Shown one piece after another: positions 16,109 through 23,175 of a stretch of 36,819 nt of DNA. Position numbers and translations under genes: made by a program. Below the pieces are notes generated by a model. It searched no databases and was not told the DNA's origin. It saw only the letters and a list, made by a program, of their open reading frames with translations. The DNA comes from an uncultured Lachnospiraceae bacterium. GTDB lineage: Bacteria > Bacillota > Clostridia > Lachnospirales > Lachnospiraceae. The stretch covers positions 1 through 36,819 of the forward strand of contig CAJUCC010000084.1 of the NCBI GenBank assembly GCA_910585205.1, given 5' to 3'. Positions within the stretch are counted from its first letter, which is position 1. Each line of letters opens with the position of its first letter.

Positions 16109-17308
16109 ATGAAAATGAAAAAAGTTATGTCACTCGTACTTGCTTTGTCAATGGCACTTTCACTGACAGCATGTGGCGGAAGCGGTGCAGAGACAACAGC
16201 TCCCGCAGCAGAGCCTGAAGCGGCAGCTCCGGCAGAGGAAGCTCCGGCGGAAGGGGAAGCAGCAGCTCCGGCAGAGGAAGCGGCTCCGGCGGAAGGGGAA
16301 GCTGCAGCGGCAGGCGTTGATGTTTCCGGAAAAACCGTTGTATTTATCCCGAAGGTAACAGGCAACGCATTCTTTGAGGCAGCAAATGACGGCGCTCAGA
16401 AATATGCAGCTGACTGGGGCATTACCGTAGATTATCAGGGTAGCGCTACAGCAGGCGTTGCAGATCAGGTACAGGTAATCAATCAGGCAGTGGCAAGCGG
16501 CGCAGATGCAATCTGCATTTCCACTGTAGACGCAGCAGGCGTAAGAGACGCGCTTCTGGAAGCACAGGAAGCAGGCCTTGCCGTATGTACATGGGACTCC
16601 GACGCACAGTCCGATGCACGTGCGCTGATGGTATCTCAGGGTACACCGGAAATTCTCGGACAGATGTTGGTAGACATGTCCGTTGACGCTCTGAAAAAAC
16701 GCGGCGTTGATCCGGAAAAAGATGAAGTAAAATATGTATGGCATTATTCTCAGGCAACTGTTACGGACCAGAACTCCTGGCAGGTAGCAGGCGAAGCGAT
16801 TATCGCAAAAGATTATCCGAACTGGACAAAAGTTGCTGACAACTATTACTCCAATCAGGACGCAGAGCAGGCAGTTTCCATCGGCGCATCGATTCTGGAT
16901 GCTTATCCGGACATCGACCTGATTATCTGCAATGACTCCACAGCGCTTCCCGGACAGTTAAAGGCAGCACAGAACAAGGGCATTACAAAAGACGATATGA
17001 CAATCACAGGTTTTGCTACACCTATGGCAATCAAAGAGTACTGTGACGCAGGCGTTCTTTATGAATGGGGTCTTTGGGACTGTGGTATCCAGGGCGCATT
17101 GGGATGCTATCTTGCAGCTTACATGGCAGCAGGCAACGAAGTAAAAGTCGGTGACGTAATTTCCGTACCGGGAATCGGTGACTGCGAAGTTATGGCAAAC
17201 GACTGCCTGACAGAAGGCGACACAACGGCTGACACCAACAACGGCGTTGTTCTTCTTCCGGAACGTGTTGTATTCGACGAATCCAACGTAAATAATTACA
17301 ACTTCTAA
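16109..17308 (+). CDS. lsrB: AI-2-binding lipoprotein of the Lsr importer
   Basis: LsrB captures AI-2 outside the membrane and delivers it to LsrCD. The 399-residue precursor has a lipoprotein signal with lipobox LTAC (Cys22). A linker of about 45 residues rich in Ala, Pro and Glu follows, then a periplasmic-binding-protein type I fold. Blocks typical of LsrB are VFIPKVTGNAFF (Lys82), CTWDSDA, TVTDQNSW, DSTALPGQLKAA, YEWGLWDCGIQG and GVVLLPERVVF. Most AI-2 contacts known from Salmonella LsrB appear kept (Lys, Asp, Asp-Gln, Pro), but the residue two after that Pro is Gln instead of Ala. Codons differ from the neighbours (many GCA and AAC), suggesting high expression. AGGAGG lies 8 nt upstream. 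Confidence 0.9.
   Translation: MKMKKVMSLVLALSMALSLTACGGSGAETTAPAAEPEAAAPAEEAPAEGEAAAPAEEAAPAEGEAAAAGVDVSGKTVVFIPKVTGNAFFEAANDGAQKYAADWGITVDYQGSATAGVADQVQVINQAVASGADAICISTVDAAGVRDALLEAQEAGLAVCTWDSDAQSDARALMVSQGTPEILGQMLVDMSVDALKKRGVDPEKDEVKYVWHYSQATVTDQNSWQVAGEAIIAKDYPNWTKVADNYYSNQDAEQAVSIGASILDAYPDIDLIICNDSTALPGQLKAAQNKGITKDDMTITGFATPMAIKEYCDAGVLYEWGLWDCGIQGALGCYLAAYMAAGNEVKVGDVISVPGIGDCEVMANDCLTEGDTTADTNNGVVLLPERVVFDESNVNNYNF
16223..16300 (+). repeat. Tandem repeat coding the lsrB linker
   Basis: Two near-identical units of 36 nt (16223-16258) and 39 nt (16262-16300) each encode an AAPAEEAPAEGE-like segment; the second has one extra Ala codon. Duplication by slippage or unequal crossing-over is likely, and the linker length may vary between strains. 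Confidence 0.75.
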
Positions 17309-17332
17309 AAGCAAAGCAGTGCATAGGATTTT

Positions 17333-17372
17333 AAAGAGCCGGGCGACTGCTTGCAGTCAGCCCCGGTTCTTT
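17333..17372 (+). terminator. Strong hairpin between lsrB and lsrF (attenuator or partial terminator)
   Basis: AAAGAGCCGGG (17333-17343) pairs with CCCGGTTCTTT (17362-17372). Inside lies a second perfect stem, GACTGC-TT-GCAGTC. The trailing T-run is short and interrupted, so read-through into lsrF is expected. Confidence 0.6.
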
Positions 17373-17436
17373 GAAAGACTATATAGGGCGCAGCCCGGGA
17401 GTTCAGGAAGCGAAAACAGAGGAGGCTAAACAAAAA

Positions 17437-18318
17437 ATGGCAGATGTAGATGGATTAAAGGTAGCAAAAGATTATAAAATATCCGAACCTTTTGCGAACC
17501 AGGGCGATTTTCATGTGAAAGGCGCCAACAATCTGGACTGGGGTATGAAAAAACATCTTTCCAATATATTCAATCCGGAAAGCGGCAATACAGTGATGTT
17601 TGCGTTTGACCACGGATATTTTATGGGTTCGACAGCGGGCCTGGAGAGATTGGATATTCTGATTCCGCAGCTCGTTCCTTATGTGGACGTGCTGATGGGA
17701 ACAAGAGGTGCGTTGCGCACCTGCGTGTCACCGCAGTGCCGCAAAGGTGTTGCACTTCGTACGACTTCCGGTTCCTCTATGCTGAATGACGATCTTTCTC
17801 ATGAGGTCGTTGCAGTTGATATTGAAGATGCGATTCGCATGAATGCGGATTGTATGGCAGTTCAGACATTTATCGGCGCAGACGGGCAGCTTTCCAGTCT
17901 GGATAATCTGTCCCGCACGATCAATGCAGGTCTGCGTTACAGCATTCCGACAATGGGCGTGGTAGCGGTTGGAAAGCAGATGGAACGGACAGACCGTTTC
18001 TTTAAACTGGCGACGAGAATTCTGGCAGAGCTCGGTGCCAATATCATCAAGACTTATAACTGCGAGAACTTCGAAGAGGTAGTGGCGGCATGCCCGGTAC
18101 CGATCGTAGTGGCAGGCGGCAAGAAGCTTCCCGAAAAGGATGCGCTGACACTTGCATACGAAGTAATCAGTAAAGGGGCAAGCGGTGTTGATATGGGCCG
18201 CAACATTTTCCAGAGTCATGATCCGGTGGCAATGGCACAGGCAGTTAATATGGTTGTACATAAGGGCGCTACGGATAAAGAGGCATATGAATTTTTTCTT
18301 GACACAAAAAAGAACTGA
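17437..18318 (+). CDS. lsrF: Phospho-AI-2 processing thiolase LsrF
   Basis: LsrF transfers an acetyl group from 3-hydroxy-2,4-pentanedione 5-phosphate (the isomerised phospho-AI-2) to CoA, giving acetyl-CoA and dihydroxyacetone phosphate, and so ends the signal. The 293-residue protein has the class I aldolase-like (beta/alpha)8 barrel and follows E. coli LsrF closely. Shared blocks include LDWGMKKHLSNIFNP, VMFAFDHGYFMG, VLMGTRGALR, GANIIKTYN, PVPIVVAGGKKLPE and SGVDMGRNIFQS. The Lys in IIKTY is the family's active-site lysine. ATG 17437 is chosen over 17371 because GAGGAGG lies 11 nt upstream and E. coli LsrF also starts MADxD. It follows lsrB after a 128-nt gap with a strong hairpin. Confidence 0.93.
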   Translation: MADVDGLKVAKDYKISEPFANQGDFHVKGANNLDWGMKKHLSNIFNPESGNTVMFAFDHGYFMGSTAGLERLDILIPQLVPYVDVLMGTRGALRTCVSPQCRKGVALRTTSGSSMLNDDLSHEVVAVDIEDAIRMNADCMAVQTFIGADGQLSSLDNLSRTINAGLRYSIPTMGVVAVGKQMERTDRFFKLATRILAELGANIIKTYNCENFEEVVAACPVPIVVAGGKKLPEKDALTLAYEVISKGASGVDMGRNIFQSHDPVAMAQAVNMVVHKGATDKEAYEFFLDTKKN

Positions 18319-18335
18319 ATGATAGCATGAAATGG

Positions 18336-18361
18336 GCCGGCATGAAATGTGTCGGCTTTTT
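18336..18361 (+). terminator. Intrinsic terminator of the lsrACDBF operon
   Basis: GCCGGCA (18336-18342) pairs with TGTCGGC (18350-18356) with one G-U pair and a 7-nt loop, followed by five T. It closes the rightward lsr arm before ppdK. Confidence 0.75.
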
Positions 18362-18384
18362 GCGCGAAAACAGGGAATAAAGCT

Positions 18385-18412
18385 TTGAATTTATGGAAAT
18401 GAATGGTATACT
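18385..18412 (+). promoter_or_regulatory. Sigma-A promoter of ppdK
   Basis: TTGAAT (18385-18390), a 16-nt spacer and TATACT (18407-18412) are preceded by TGG, an extended -10. The start would be near 18419, about 33 nt before ATG 18452. Confidence 0.65.
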
Positions 18413-18451
18413 AAAAGCATCAGTATAAGAAGATATGGAGGGCATAATCGA

Positions 18452-21085
18452 ATGAAAAAATGGGTGTATTTGTTTACGGAAGGGAACGCAGGGATGCGCA
18501 ATCTTCTGGGGGGAAAGGGTGCAAATCTGGCAGAGATGACAAACCTGAATCTGCCCGTGCCGCAGGGTTTTACGATAACGACGGAAGCCTGCACACAGTA
18601 TTATGAGGATGGCAGACAGATCAATGATGAGATTATGGGCCAGATCATGGAACATATTGCGAAAATGGAGGATATTACAGGAAAGAAGTTTGGCGATAAG
18701 GAGAATCCTCTGCTTGTTTCCGTGCGTTCCGGTGCAAGAGCCTCCATGCCGGGGATGATGGATACCATTTTGAATTTGGGTCTGAATGAAGAAGTAGTGG
18801 AAGTGCTTGCCGCAAAATCGGGAAATCCCCGTTGGGCATGGGATTGCTACAGAAGATTTATTCAGATGTATTCGGATGTTGTTATGGAAGTGGGCAAAAA
18901 GTATTTTGAAGAGCTCATTGATAAATTAAAGAAGGAAAAGGGAATTACACTGGATGTGGATCTGACAGCGGAAGATCTGAAAACGCTGGCAAATCAGTTC
19001 AAAGCGGAATATAAGGATAAAATCGGACAGGATTTCCCGACCGATCCCAAGGAGCAGCTTCTTGGTGCAGTCAAGGCAGTTTTTCGCTCATGGGACAACC
19101 CCCGTGCCAATATATACCGCAGAGACAATGATATTCCGTATTCCTGGGGAACAGCGGTCAATGTACAGATGATGGCTTTCGGAAACATGGGCGAGACTTC
19201 GGGAACGGGTGTTGCGTTTACGCGGAACCCGGCAACCGGTGAAAAGAAACTGATGGGTGAATTCCTGTTGAATGCACAGGGCGAAGATGTGGTGGCAGGC
19301 GTGCGCACACCGCAGCCGATCGCGCATCTGGCCGATGCCATGCCGGAAGTATACGAACAGTTCGTAGGTATCTGCAATACACTGGAAGATCACTACCGGG
19401 ATATGCAGGATATGGAGTTTACGATTGAGGACAAGCATCTCTATATGCTTCAGACCCGCAGCGGCAAGCGGACGGCACGGGCGGCTTTGAAGATTGCCTG
19501 TGATCTGGTGGATGAGGGAATGATTTCGGAGGAAAAGGCAGTCTCCATGATCGATCCGAGAAATCTGGATTCCCTGCTGCATCCGCAGTTTGACGCCGAG
19601 GCACTGAAAGCGGCAGAGCCGGTGGCAAAAGCGCTGGCAGCGGCGCCGGGGGCGGCATGCGGCAAGATCGTATTTACGGCGGAGGACGCGAAAACATGGG
19701 CATCTAAGGGCGAGAAAGTGGTGCTGGTGCGTCTGGAGACTTCCCCGGAAGATATTGAAGGAATGAAAGCGGCGCAGGGCATATTGACCGTCAGAGGCGG
19801 TATGACAAGCCATGCTGCGGTTGTGGCAAGAGGTATGGGCGCGTGCTGTGTTTCCGGCTGCTCGGCCATCAATATGGATGAAGCAAACAAGAAATTTACG
19901 CTGGCAGGCAAAGAGTATCATGAAGGGGATGTGATTTCCTTCGACGGTACAACCGGCAATGTATACGACGGCGCGATCAAGACAGTGGACGCTACCATCG
20001 CAGGCGAATTCGGAAGAATTATGGCATGGGCTGACAAATACAGAACATTAAAGGTAAGAACCAATGCGGATACACCTGCCGATGCCGGGAAAGCGAGAGA
20101 ACTGGGGGCAGAAGGTATCGGCCTGTGCCGTACGGAGCATATGTTCTTTGAGGGTGACAGGATTGACGCATTTCGTGAAATGATCTGTTCCGATACGGTT
20201 GAGGAGCGGGAAGAAGCACTTTCCAAAATTCTGCCGTTGCAGCAGGGTGATTTCGAAAAATTGTATGAGGCAATGGAAGGCAATCCGGTGACGATTCGTT
20301 TCCTGGATCCGCCGCTGCACGAGTTTGTTCCTTCCGAGGAAGCAGACATTCAGAAGCTTGCCGATGCCAAAGGAAAATCTGCGGATGAAATCAAAGCGAT
20401 GATTGCATCTTTGCATGAGATCAATCCGATGCTCGGACACAGGGGATGCCGTCTGGCTGTCACCTATCCGGAGATCGCAAGGATGCAGACCAGAGCCGTG
20501 ATCCGTGCTGCGCTTCATGTGAAAAAAGAGCATCCCGACTGGGATATGGTTCCTGAAATTATGATTCCGCTGATCGGTGACAGTAAGGAATTTAAGTATG
20601 TTAAAAACATTGTAACGGAGACGGCGGATCAGGAAATCAAAGCCGCAGGTGCAGAGCTAAAATACGAAGTCGGAACGATGATTGAGATTCCGAGAGCGGC
20701 CCTGACGGCAGATGAGATCGCAGCGGATGCCGCATTCTTCTGCTTCGGAACAAATGACCTGACACAGATGACATATGGATTCTCCCGTGATGATGCCGGA
20801 AAATTCCTGGAATCTTACTATGATGCAAAGATTTTCGAAAATGATCCGTTTGCGAAACTGGATCGTTCCGGTGTCGGAAAACTGATGGAAATGACGATTA
20901 AGGCCGGCAAAGAAGTGAATACTTCCATTCACTGTGGTATCTGCGGTGAGCACGGCGGTGATCCTTCGTCGGTAGAATTCTGCCACCAGATCGGTTTGGA
21001 TTATGTGTCCTGCAGTCCGTTCCGTGTGCCGATTGCGAAGCTGGCGGCTGCACAGGCGGCGATATGCGATAAGGCGGGGAAGTAA
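18452..21085 (+). CDS. ppdK: Pyruvate, phosphate dikinase
   Basis: PPDK interconverts phosphoenolpyruvate, AMP and pyrophosphate with pyruvate, ATP and phosphate. In Clostridia it is mainly a glycolytic, pyrophosphate-saving enzyme. At 877 residues it matches the well-known Clostridium symbiosum enzyme. Domains in order are an N-terminal ATP-grasp (GGKGANLAEM, VSVRSGA), a swivelling phosphohistidine domain with RGGMTSHAAVVARGMG (His454) and a C-terminal TIM barrel with GLCRTEHMF, GTNDLTQMTYG and HCGICGEHGGDP. Cys831 falls exactly at the position of the catalytic Cys831 of C. symbiosum. ATGGAGGG lies about 9 nt before ATG 18452. It is monocistronic, with its own promoter and terminator. Confidence 0.97.
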   Translation: MKKWVYLFTEGNAGMRNLLGGKGANLAEMTNLNLPVPQGFTITTEACTQYYEDGRQINDEIMGQIMEHIAKMEDITGKKFGDKENPLLVSVRSGARASMPGMMDTILNLGLNEEVVEVLAAKSGNPRWAWDCYRRFIQMYSDVVMEVGKKYFEELIDKLKKEKGITLDVDLTAEDLKTLANQFKAEYKDKIGQDFPTDPKEQLLGAVKAVFRSWDNPRANIYRRDNDIPYSWGTAVNVQMMAFGNMGETSGTGVAFTRNPATGEKKLMGEFLLNAQGEDVVAGVRTPQPIAHLADAMPEVYEQFVGICNTLEDHYRDMQDMEFTIEDKHLYMLQTRSGKRTARAALKIACDLVDEGMISEEKAVSMIDPRNLDSLLHPQFDAEALKAAEPVAKALAAAPGAACGKIVFTAEDAKTWASKGEKVVLVRLETSPEDIEGMKAAQGILTVRGGMTSHAAVVARGMGACCVSGCSAINMDEANKKFTLAGKEYHEGDVISFDGTTGNVYDGAIKTVDATIAGEFGRIMAWADKYRTLKVRTNADTPADAGKARELGAEGIGLCRTEHMFFEGDRIDAFREMICSDTVEEREEALSKILPLQQGDFEKLYEAMEGNPVTIRFLDPPLHEFVPSEEADIQKLADAKGKSADEIKAMIASLHEINPMLGHRGCRLAVTYPEIARMQTRAVIRAALHVKKEHPDWDMVPEIMIPLIGDSKEFKYVKNIVTETADQEIKAAGAELKYEVGTMIEIPRAALTADEIAADAAFFCFGTNDLTQMTYGFSRDDAGKFLESYYDAKIFENDPFAKLDRSGVGKLMEMTIKAGKEVNTSIHCGICGEHGGDPSSVEFCHQIGLDYVSCSPFRVPIAKLAAAQAAICDKAGK

Positions 21086-21130
21086 TCTATACTTCGATTT
21101 CAGGTTGAGATGTATATAATTTAAACAGAG

Positions 21131-21158
21131 AATCCCGTCTTATATAAGGCGGGATTTT
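21131..21158 (+). terminator. Intrinsic terminator of ppdK
   Basis: AATCCCGTCTTA and TAAGGCGGGATT (21131-21142 and 21145-21156) form a 12-bp stem with one G-U pair, followed by a short T-run. Confidence 0.8.
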
Positions 21159-21250
21159 CTGGTGTACTCATAAAAACAATTTAGTCAGGTCTTGCAATGG
21201 AAACAGTAATCGACAATAAAAGGAATTGTCTGGGCATTCCAAACAGATAG

Positions 21251-21337
21251 AAGGTACGACTGACAGTGCAGTGCGGTGGCGAGCAGCAGTTTGAGGAGGT
21301 GCTGGGTTATGTGTTATCTCATAGCGAAAGAATTTGA
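21251..21337 (+). pseudogene. Possible C-terminal remnant of a lost gene
   Basis: This frame is open for 28 codons and ends in TGA. It reads like the end of a soluble protein (VQCGGEQQFEEVLGYV...). A TAG directly precedes it and no ATG is present, so the front part is gone. The ribosome site of the next gene lies within it, as happens in tightly packed operons. The parent gene was not recognised. Confidence 0.25.
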
Positions 21338-21533
21338 TAAAAAAGGGTGCATTGCAGTAAAAACCAGACATGGCAAAGCATTGGCAGATTTTACCGAAAA
21401 GTTACAAAAACAGATAGGAAAGAACGGTGTGCAGTTAGTTACGATTAGCCGTCCCAGTGCCTATGGGGAATATGAACCTTATGAAATTATGGAAAGTAAG
21501 GAAAAGTTTCAAGAACGTGTCCTGAGTTTGTAG
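21309..21533 (+). CDS. Small conserved hypothetical protein (DUF6718-like)
   Basis: This 74-residue protein begins MCYLIAKEFDKKGCIAVKT and ends with a YGEYEPYEIMESKEKF stretch. It has no signal peptide or membrane segment. Similar short proteins are remembered from many Clostridia under the label DUF6718; that name is from memory and unchecked, and their function is unknown. The start is firm: GAGGAGGT lies 8 nt before ATG 21309, while the longer in-frame start at 21276 has no ribosome site. It is the only intact gene in an otherwise decayed stretch, with a broken frame 10 nt downstream. Confidence 0.7.
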   Translation: MCYLIAKEFDKKGCIAVKTRHGKALADFTEKLQKQIGKNGVQLVTISRPSAYGEYEPYEIMESKEKFQERVLSL

Positions 21534-21542
21534 AAAGGGACA

Positions 21543-21731
21543 ATGATGGAAAAGTCTGTTGTAAGTCCCAATTTTATCATGGAAAATATTCGCTAATTAC
21601 GAGAATATAATTATGAAATAACAACGCATATGACAGTGGTATACAGTGTCTCACTGACCGCGATGTATCGCGCAGGCGGCGATAAACAATGCAGGAAAAT
21701 AGAAGATAAGCCAATGGATTCAAAGAAATAG
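21543..21731 (+). pseudogene. Short gene broken by an in-frame stop
   Basis: An ATG at 21543, with a weak G-rich site upstream, opens a frame that meets TAA at 21594-21596 after 17 codons. The same frame then continues open for 44 codons to TAG at 21729-21731. Read through, it would be about 62 residues (MMEKSVVSPNFIMENIR, stop, LREYNYEITTHMTVVYS...). The continuity across the stop suggests a recent nonsense mutation in a small gene once co-transcribed with the DUF6718-like gene. No family was recognised. Confidence 0.4.
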
Positions 21732-21798
21732 TGCGGAAAGTCTGAATATAAGTCGAAAGAGAAGTGAGAGATTACTTCCCTTTTGCGTATCTCTTGAG

Positions 21799-21845
21799 GA
21801 CTAAATCAGTAAAACATTCGTTTTATTGATTTGGTCTTTATTTGT
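21799..21845 (+). terminator. Long intrinsic terminator in the decayed patch
   Basis: A 17-bp stem is formed by 21799-21815 (starting GACTAAATCA) and 21820-21836, with two G-U pairs and the loop ATTC, followed by a T-rich tail. It is well preserved although the genes before it are damaged. Confidence 0.75.
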
Positions 21846-22057
21846 GTTTATGGTTGCGGCCTTTGCCGAGAGGACGCAGCGAGATAAATTTTCATGAAGG
21901 GGTGTGCCGGGGCTCTAAATCTTAAGACTTTGAAGGTGGTGGAAAGAGGTTGCTGCTGCGCCTGATGAAAGAAAATGACTGCTTATCTTGGCAAAGTGGA
22001 AACGCGGGGAAAATGCGGGACAGTATTGTCATGAGAGCAGATTAAAGGATTTTGGAA

Positions 22058-22183
22058 ATGCATCTGAACAGTGGAAAAATAAACGGAAGCAAGAAAGCGG
22101 TCCTGACGGAAGTTGAATTTTTATATGCTTCAATCTATAAAGAAGATGAAAATAAGTTGGAATTGGTTTTTGCTGTGCGATGA
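22058..22183 (+). other. Short open frame with a possible ribosome site
   Basis: A 41-codon frame from ATG 22058 with AAAGGA 8 nt upstream ends at TGA 22181-22183. The product (MHLNSGKINGSKKAVLTEVE...) has no recognised family. It may be a real small protein or a fragment; the surrounding DNA is full of broken frames. Confidence 0.25.
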
Positions 22184-22224
22184 AGTGTACGTGATGAATC
22201 ATGGAAAGCTGAAAGCTTCCGAAT
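22170..22224 (+). pseudogene. Possible fragment of an ABC transporter ATPase
   Basis: A short run reading LLCDEVYVMNHGKLKAS resembles the segment after the H-loop in ABC ATPases of the energy-coupling-factor type (DxVxVMxxGKL). The rest of such a gene is missing on both sides, so it would be a relic. The match is short and could be chance. Confidence 0.2.
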
Positions 22225-22299
22225 CAGCAATGTTCAGCCCGATGCGTATATATTTATCTGCGTGCTTTTCTTTTTTATCCATACGATTCAGGTACAATA

Positions 22300-22328
22300 T
22301 TGTATGATGGACAGCGGCGTGTTATACT
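22300..22328 (+). promoter_or_regulatory. Sigma-A promoter upstream of the SHOCT gene
   Basis: TTGTAT (22300-22305), a 17-nt spacer and TATACT (22323-22328). It would drive the SHOCT gene, the lipoprotein and perhaps the acetyltransferase. Confidence 0.55.
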
Positions 22329-22411
22329 GAACAGGTATTTGGAGAAGAGCAGCTCGGAAAAAATACTTTGTCCAAATGCGGAAAAGAACGAGCGAAACAG
22401 GTAAAGATAAG

Positions 22412-23149
22412 ATGAGGAGGAGCATTCACAATGGCATTATTTGGAAAGGAATCTATATCGGGGCGTTGGGAAAGGCAAAGGAGTTAGCGGGAAAGGCTAC
22501 AGAAGCCGCCAAGACGGGATTGGACCAGACGAAAACCCTGGTAAATGAAAAGATAGAGGAGTCAAAACAAAAGAAACTTCCGCAGGAAGGCGGCCTGATT
22601 CGTTATGAAGTGCTTTATAAGGGCGGTCATCCGGATTTCCAGCTTGATAAGAAGAAAAAACCTTACATATTGCTTGACATTATGCCTGAAAGATTCAGTT
22701 TTTTGCCGGATTCTCTGAGTGAGGACTGGTTTACCGGATTTGAGATTCCGTATAACAGCGTTGTCTCTCTGGAGATTGTTGAAAGAACAATCAGCAATAC
22801 GGAAATGCTGTTGAGCAGCAGTAATAACAACAGTGATTTACGGCAGAAAAATGTAATGGAAATCAAATATATTGATGAAGCGGGTGACGAGTATGTTGTC
22901 AGGAATGAGATGCTCACGGGAATTACCGTTATGGGGCAGGCAAGAGTGTGCCAGGAGATGCTTGACTTACTGCGCACAAAAGGAATTATGAAGCAGTTTA
23001 AGGGGACTGAAAATCATAACTCCGACAATGCTTCCGGCGGGGAAGATGTATTAAAACAGATTGAGAAACTGGCGGCGCTGAAAGAAAGCGGCATTCTTAC
23101 GGAGGAAGAATTTAATCAGAAAAAAGCGGTTCTTTTGGAGAAACTATAA
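22412..23149 (+). CDS. SHOCT-domain protein with disturbed 5' end
   Basis: The 245-residue frame has a Lys/Ala/Glu-rich amphipathic N-terminal helix (LGKAKELAGKATEAAK...). A central beta-rich region with RYEVLYKGGHPDFQL follows, and a C-terminal SHOCT motif (LKQIEKLAALKESGILTEEEFNQKK), a short two-helix domain of unknown function found in many bacterial proteins. The start is uncertain: the best ribosome site, GAGGAGG at 22414-22420, points to ATG 22431, which lies in another frame and stops after 18 codons. The in-frame ATGs at 22412 and 22376 have poor sites. A one-base deletion between 22431 and about 22465 would explain this. The downstream lipoprotein is probably co-transcribed. Confidence 0.65.
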   Translation: MRRSIHNGIIWKGIYIGALGKAKELAGKATEAAKTGLDQTKTLVNEKIEESKQKKLPQEGGLIRYEVLYKGGHPDFQLDKKKKPYILLDIMPERFSFLPDSLSEDWFTGFEIPYNSVVSLEIVERTISNTEMLLSSSNNNSDLRQKNVMEIKYIDEAGDEYVVRNEMLTGITVMGQARVCQEMLDLLRTKGIMKQFKGTENHNSDNASGGEDVLKQIEKLAALKESGILTEEEFNQKKAVLLEKL

Positions 23150-23175
23150 TTTGAACAAGGTGAGTGTGATAATTT

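Noticed and set aside
18319..18451. ppdK as a sixth gene of the lsrACDBF operon
   Set aside because: A good terminator follows lsrF and a separate extended -10 promoter precedes ppdK, so independent transcription is more likely.
21160..22330. Intact insertion sequence or integrase in the decayed patch
   Set aside because: No transposase, integrase or terminal inverted repeats could be found; only fragments are present.
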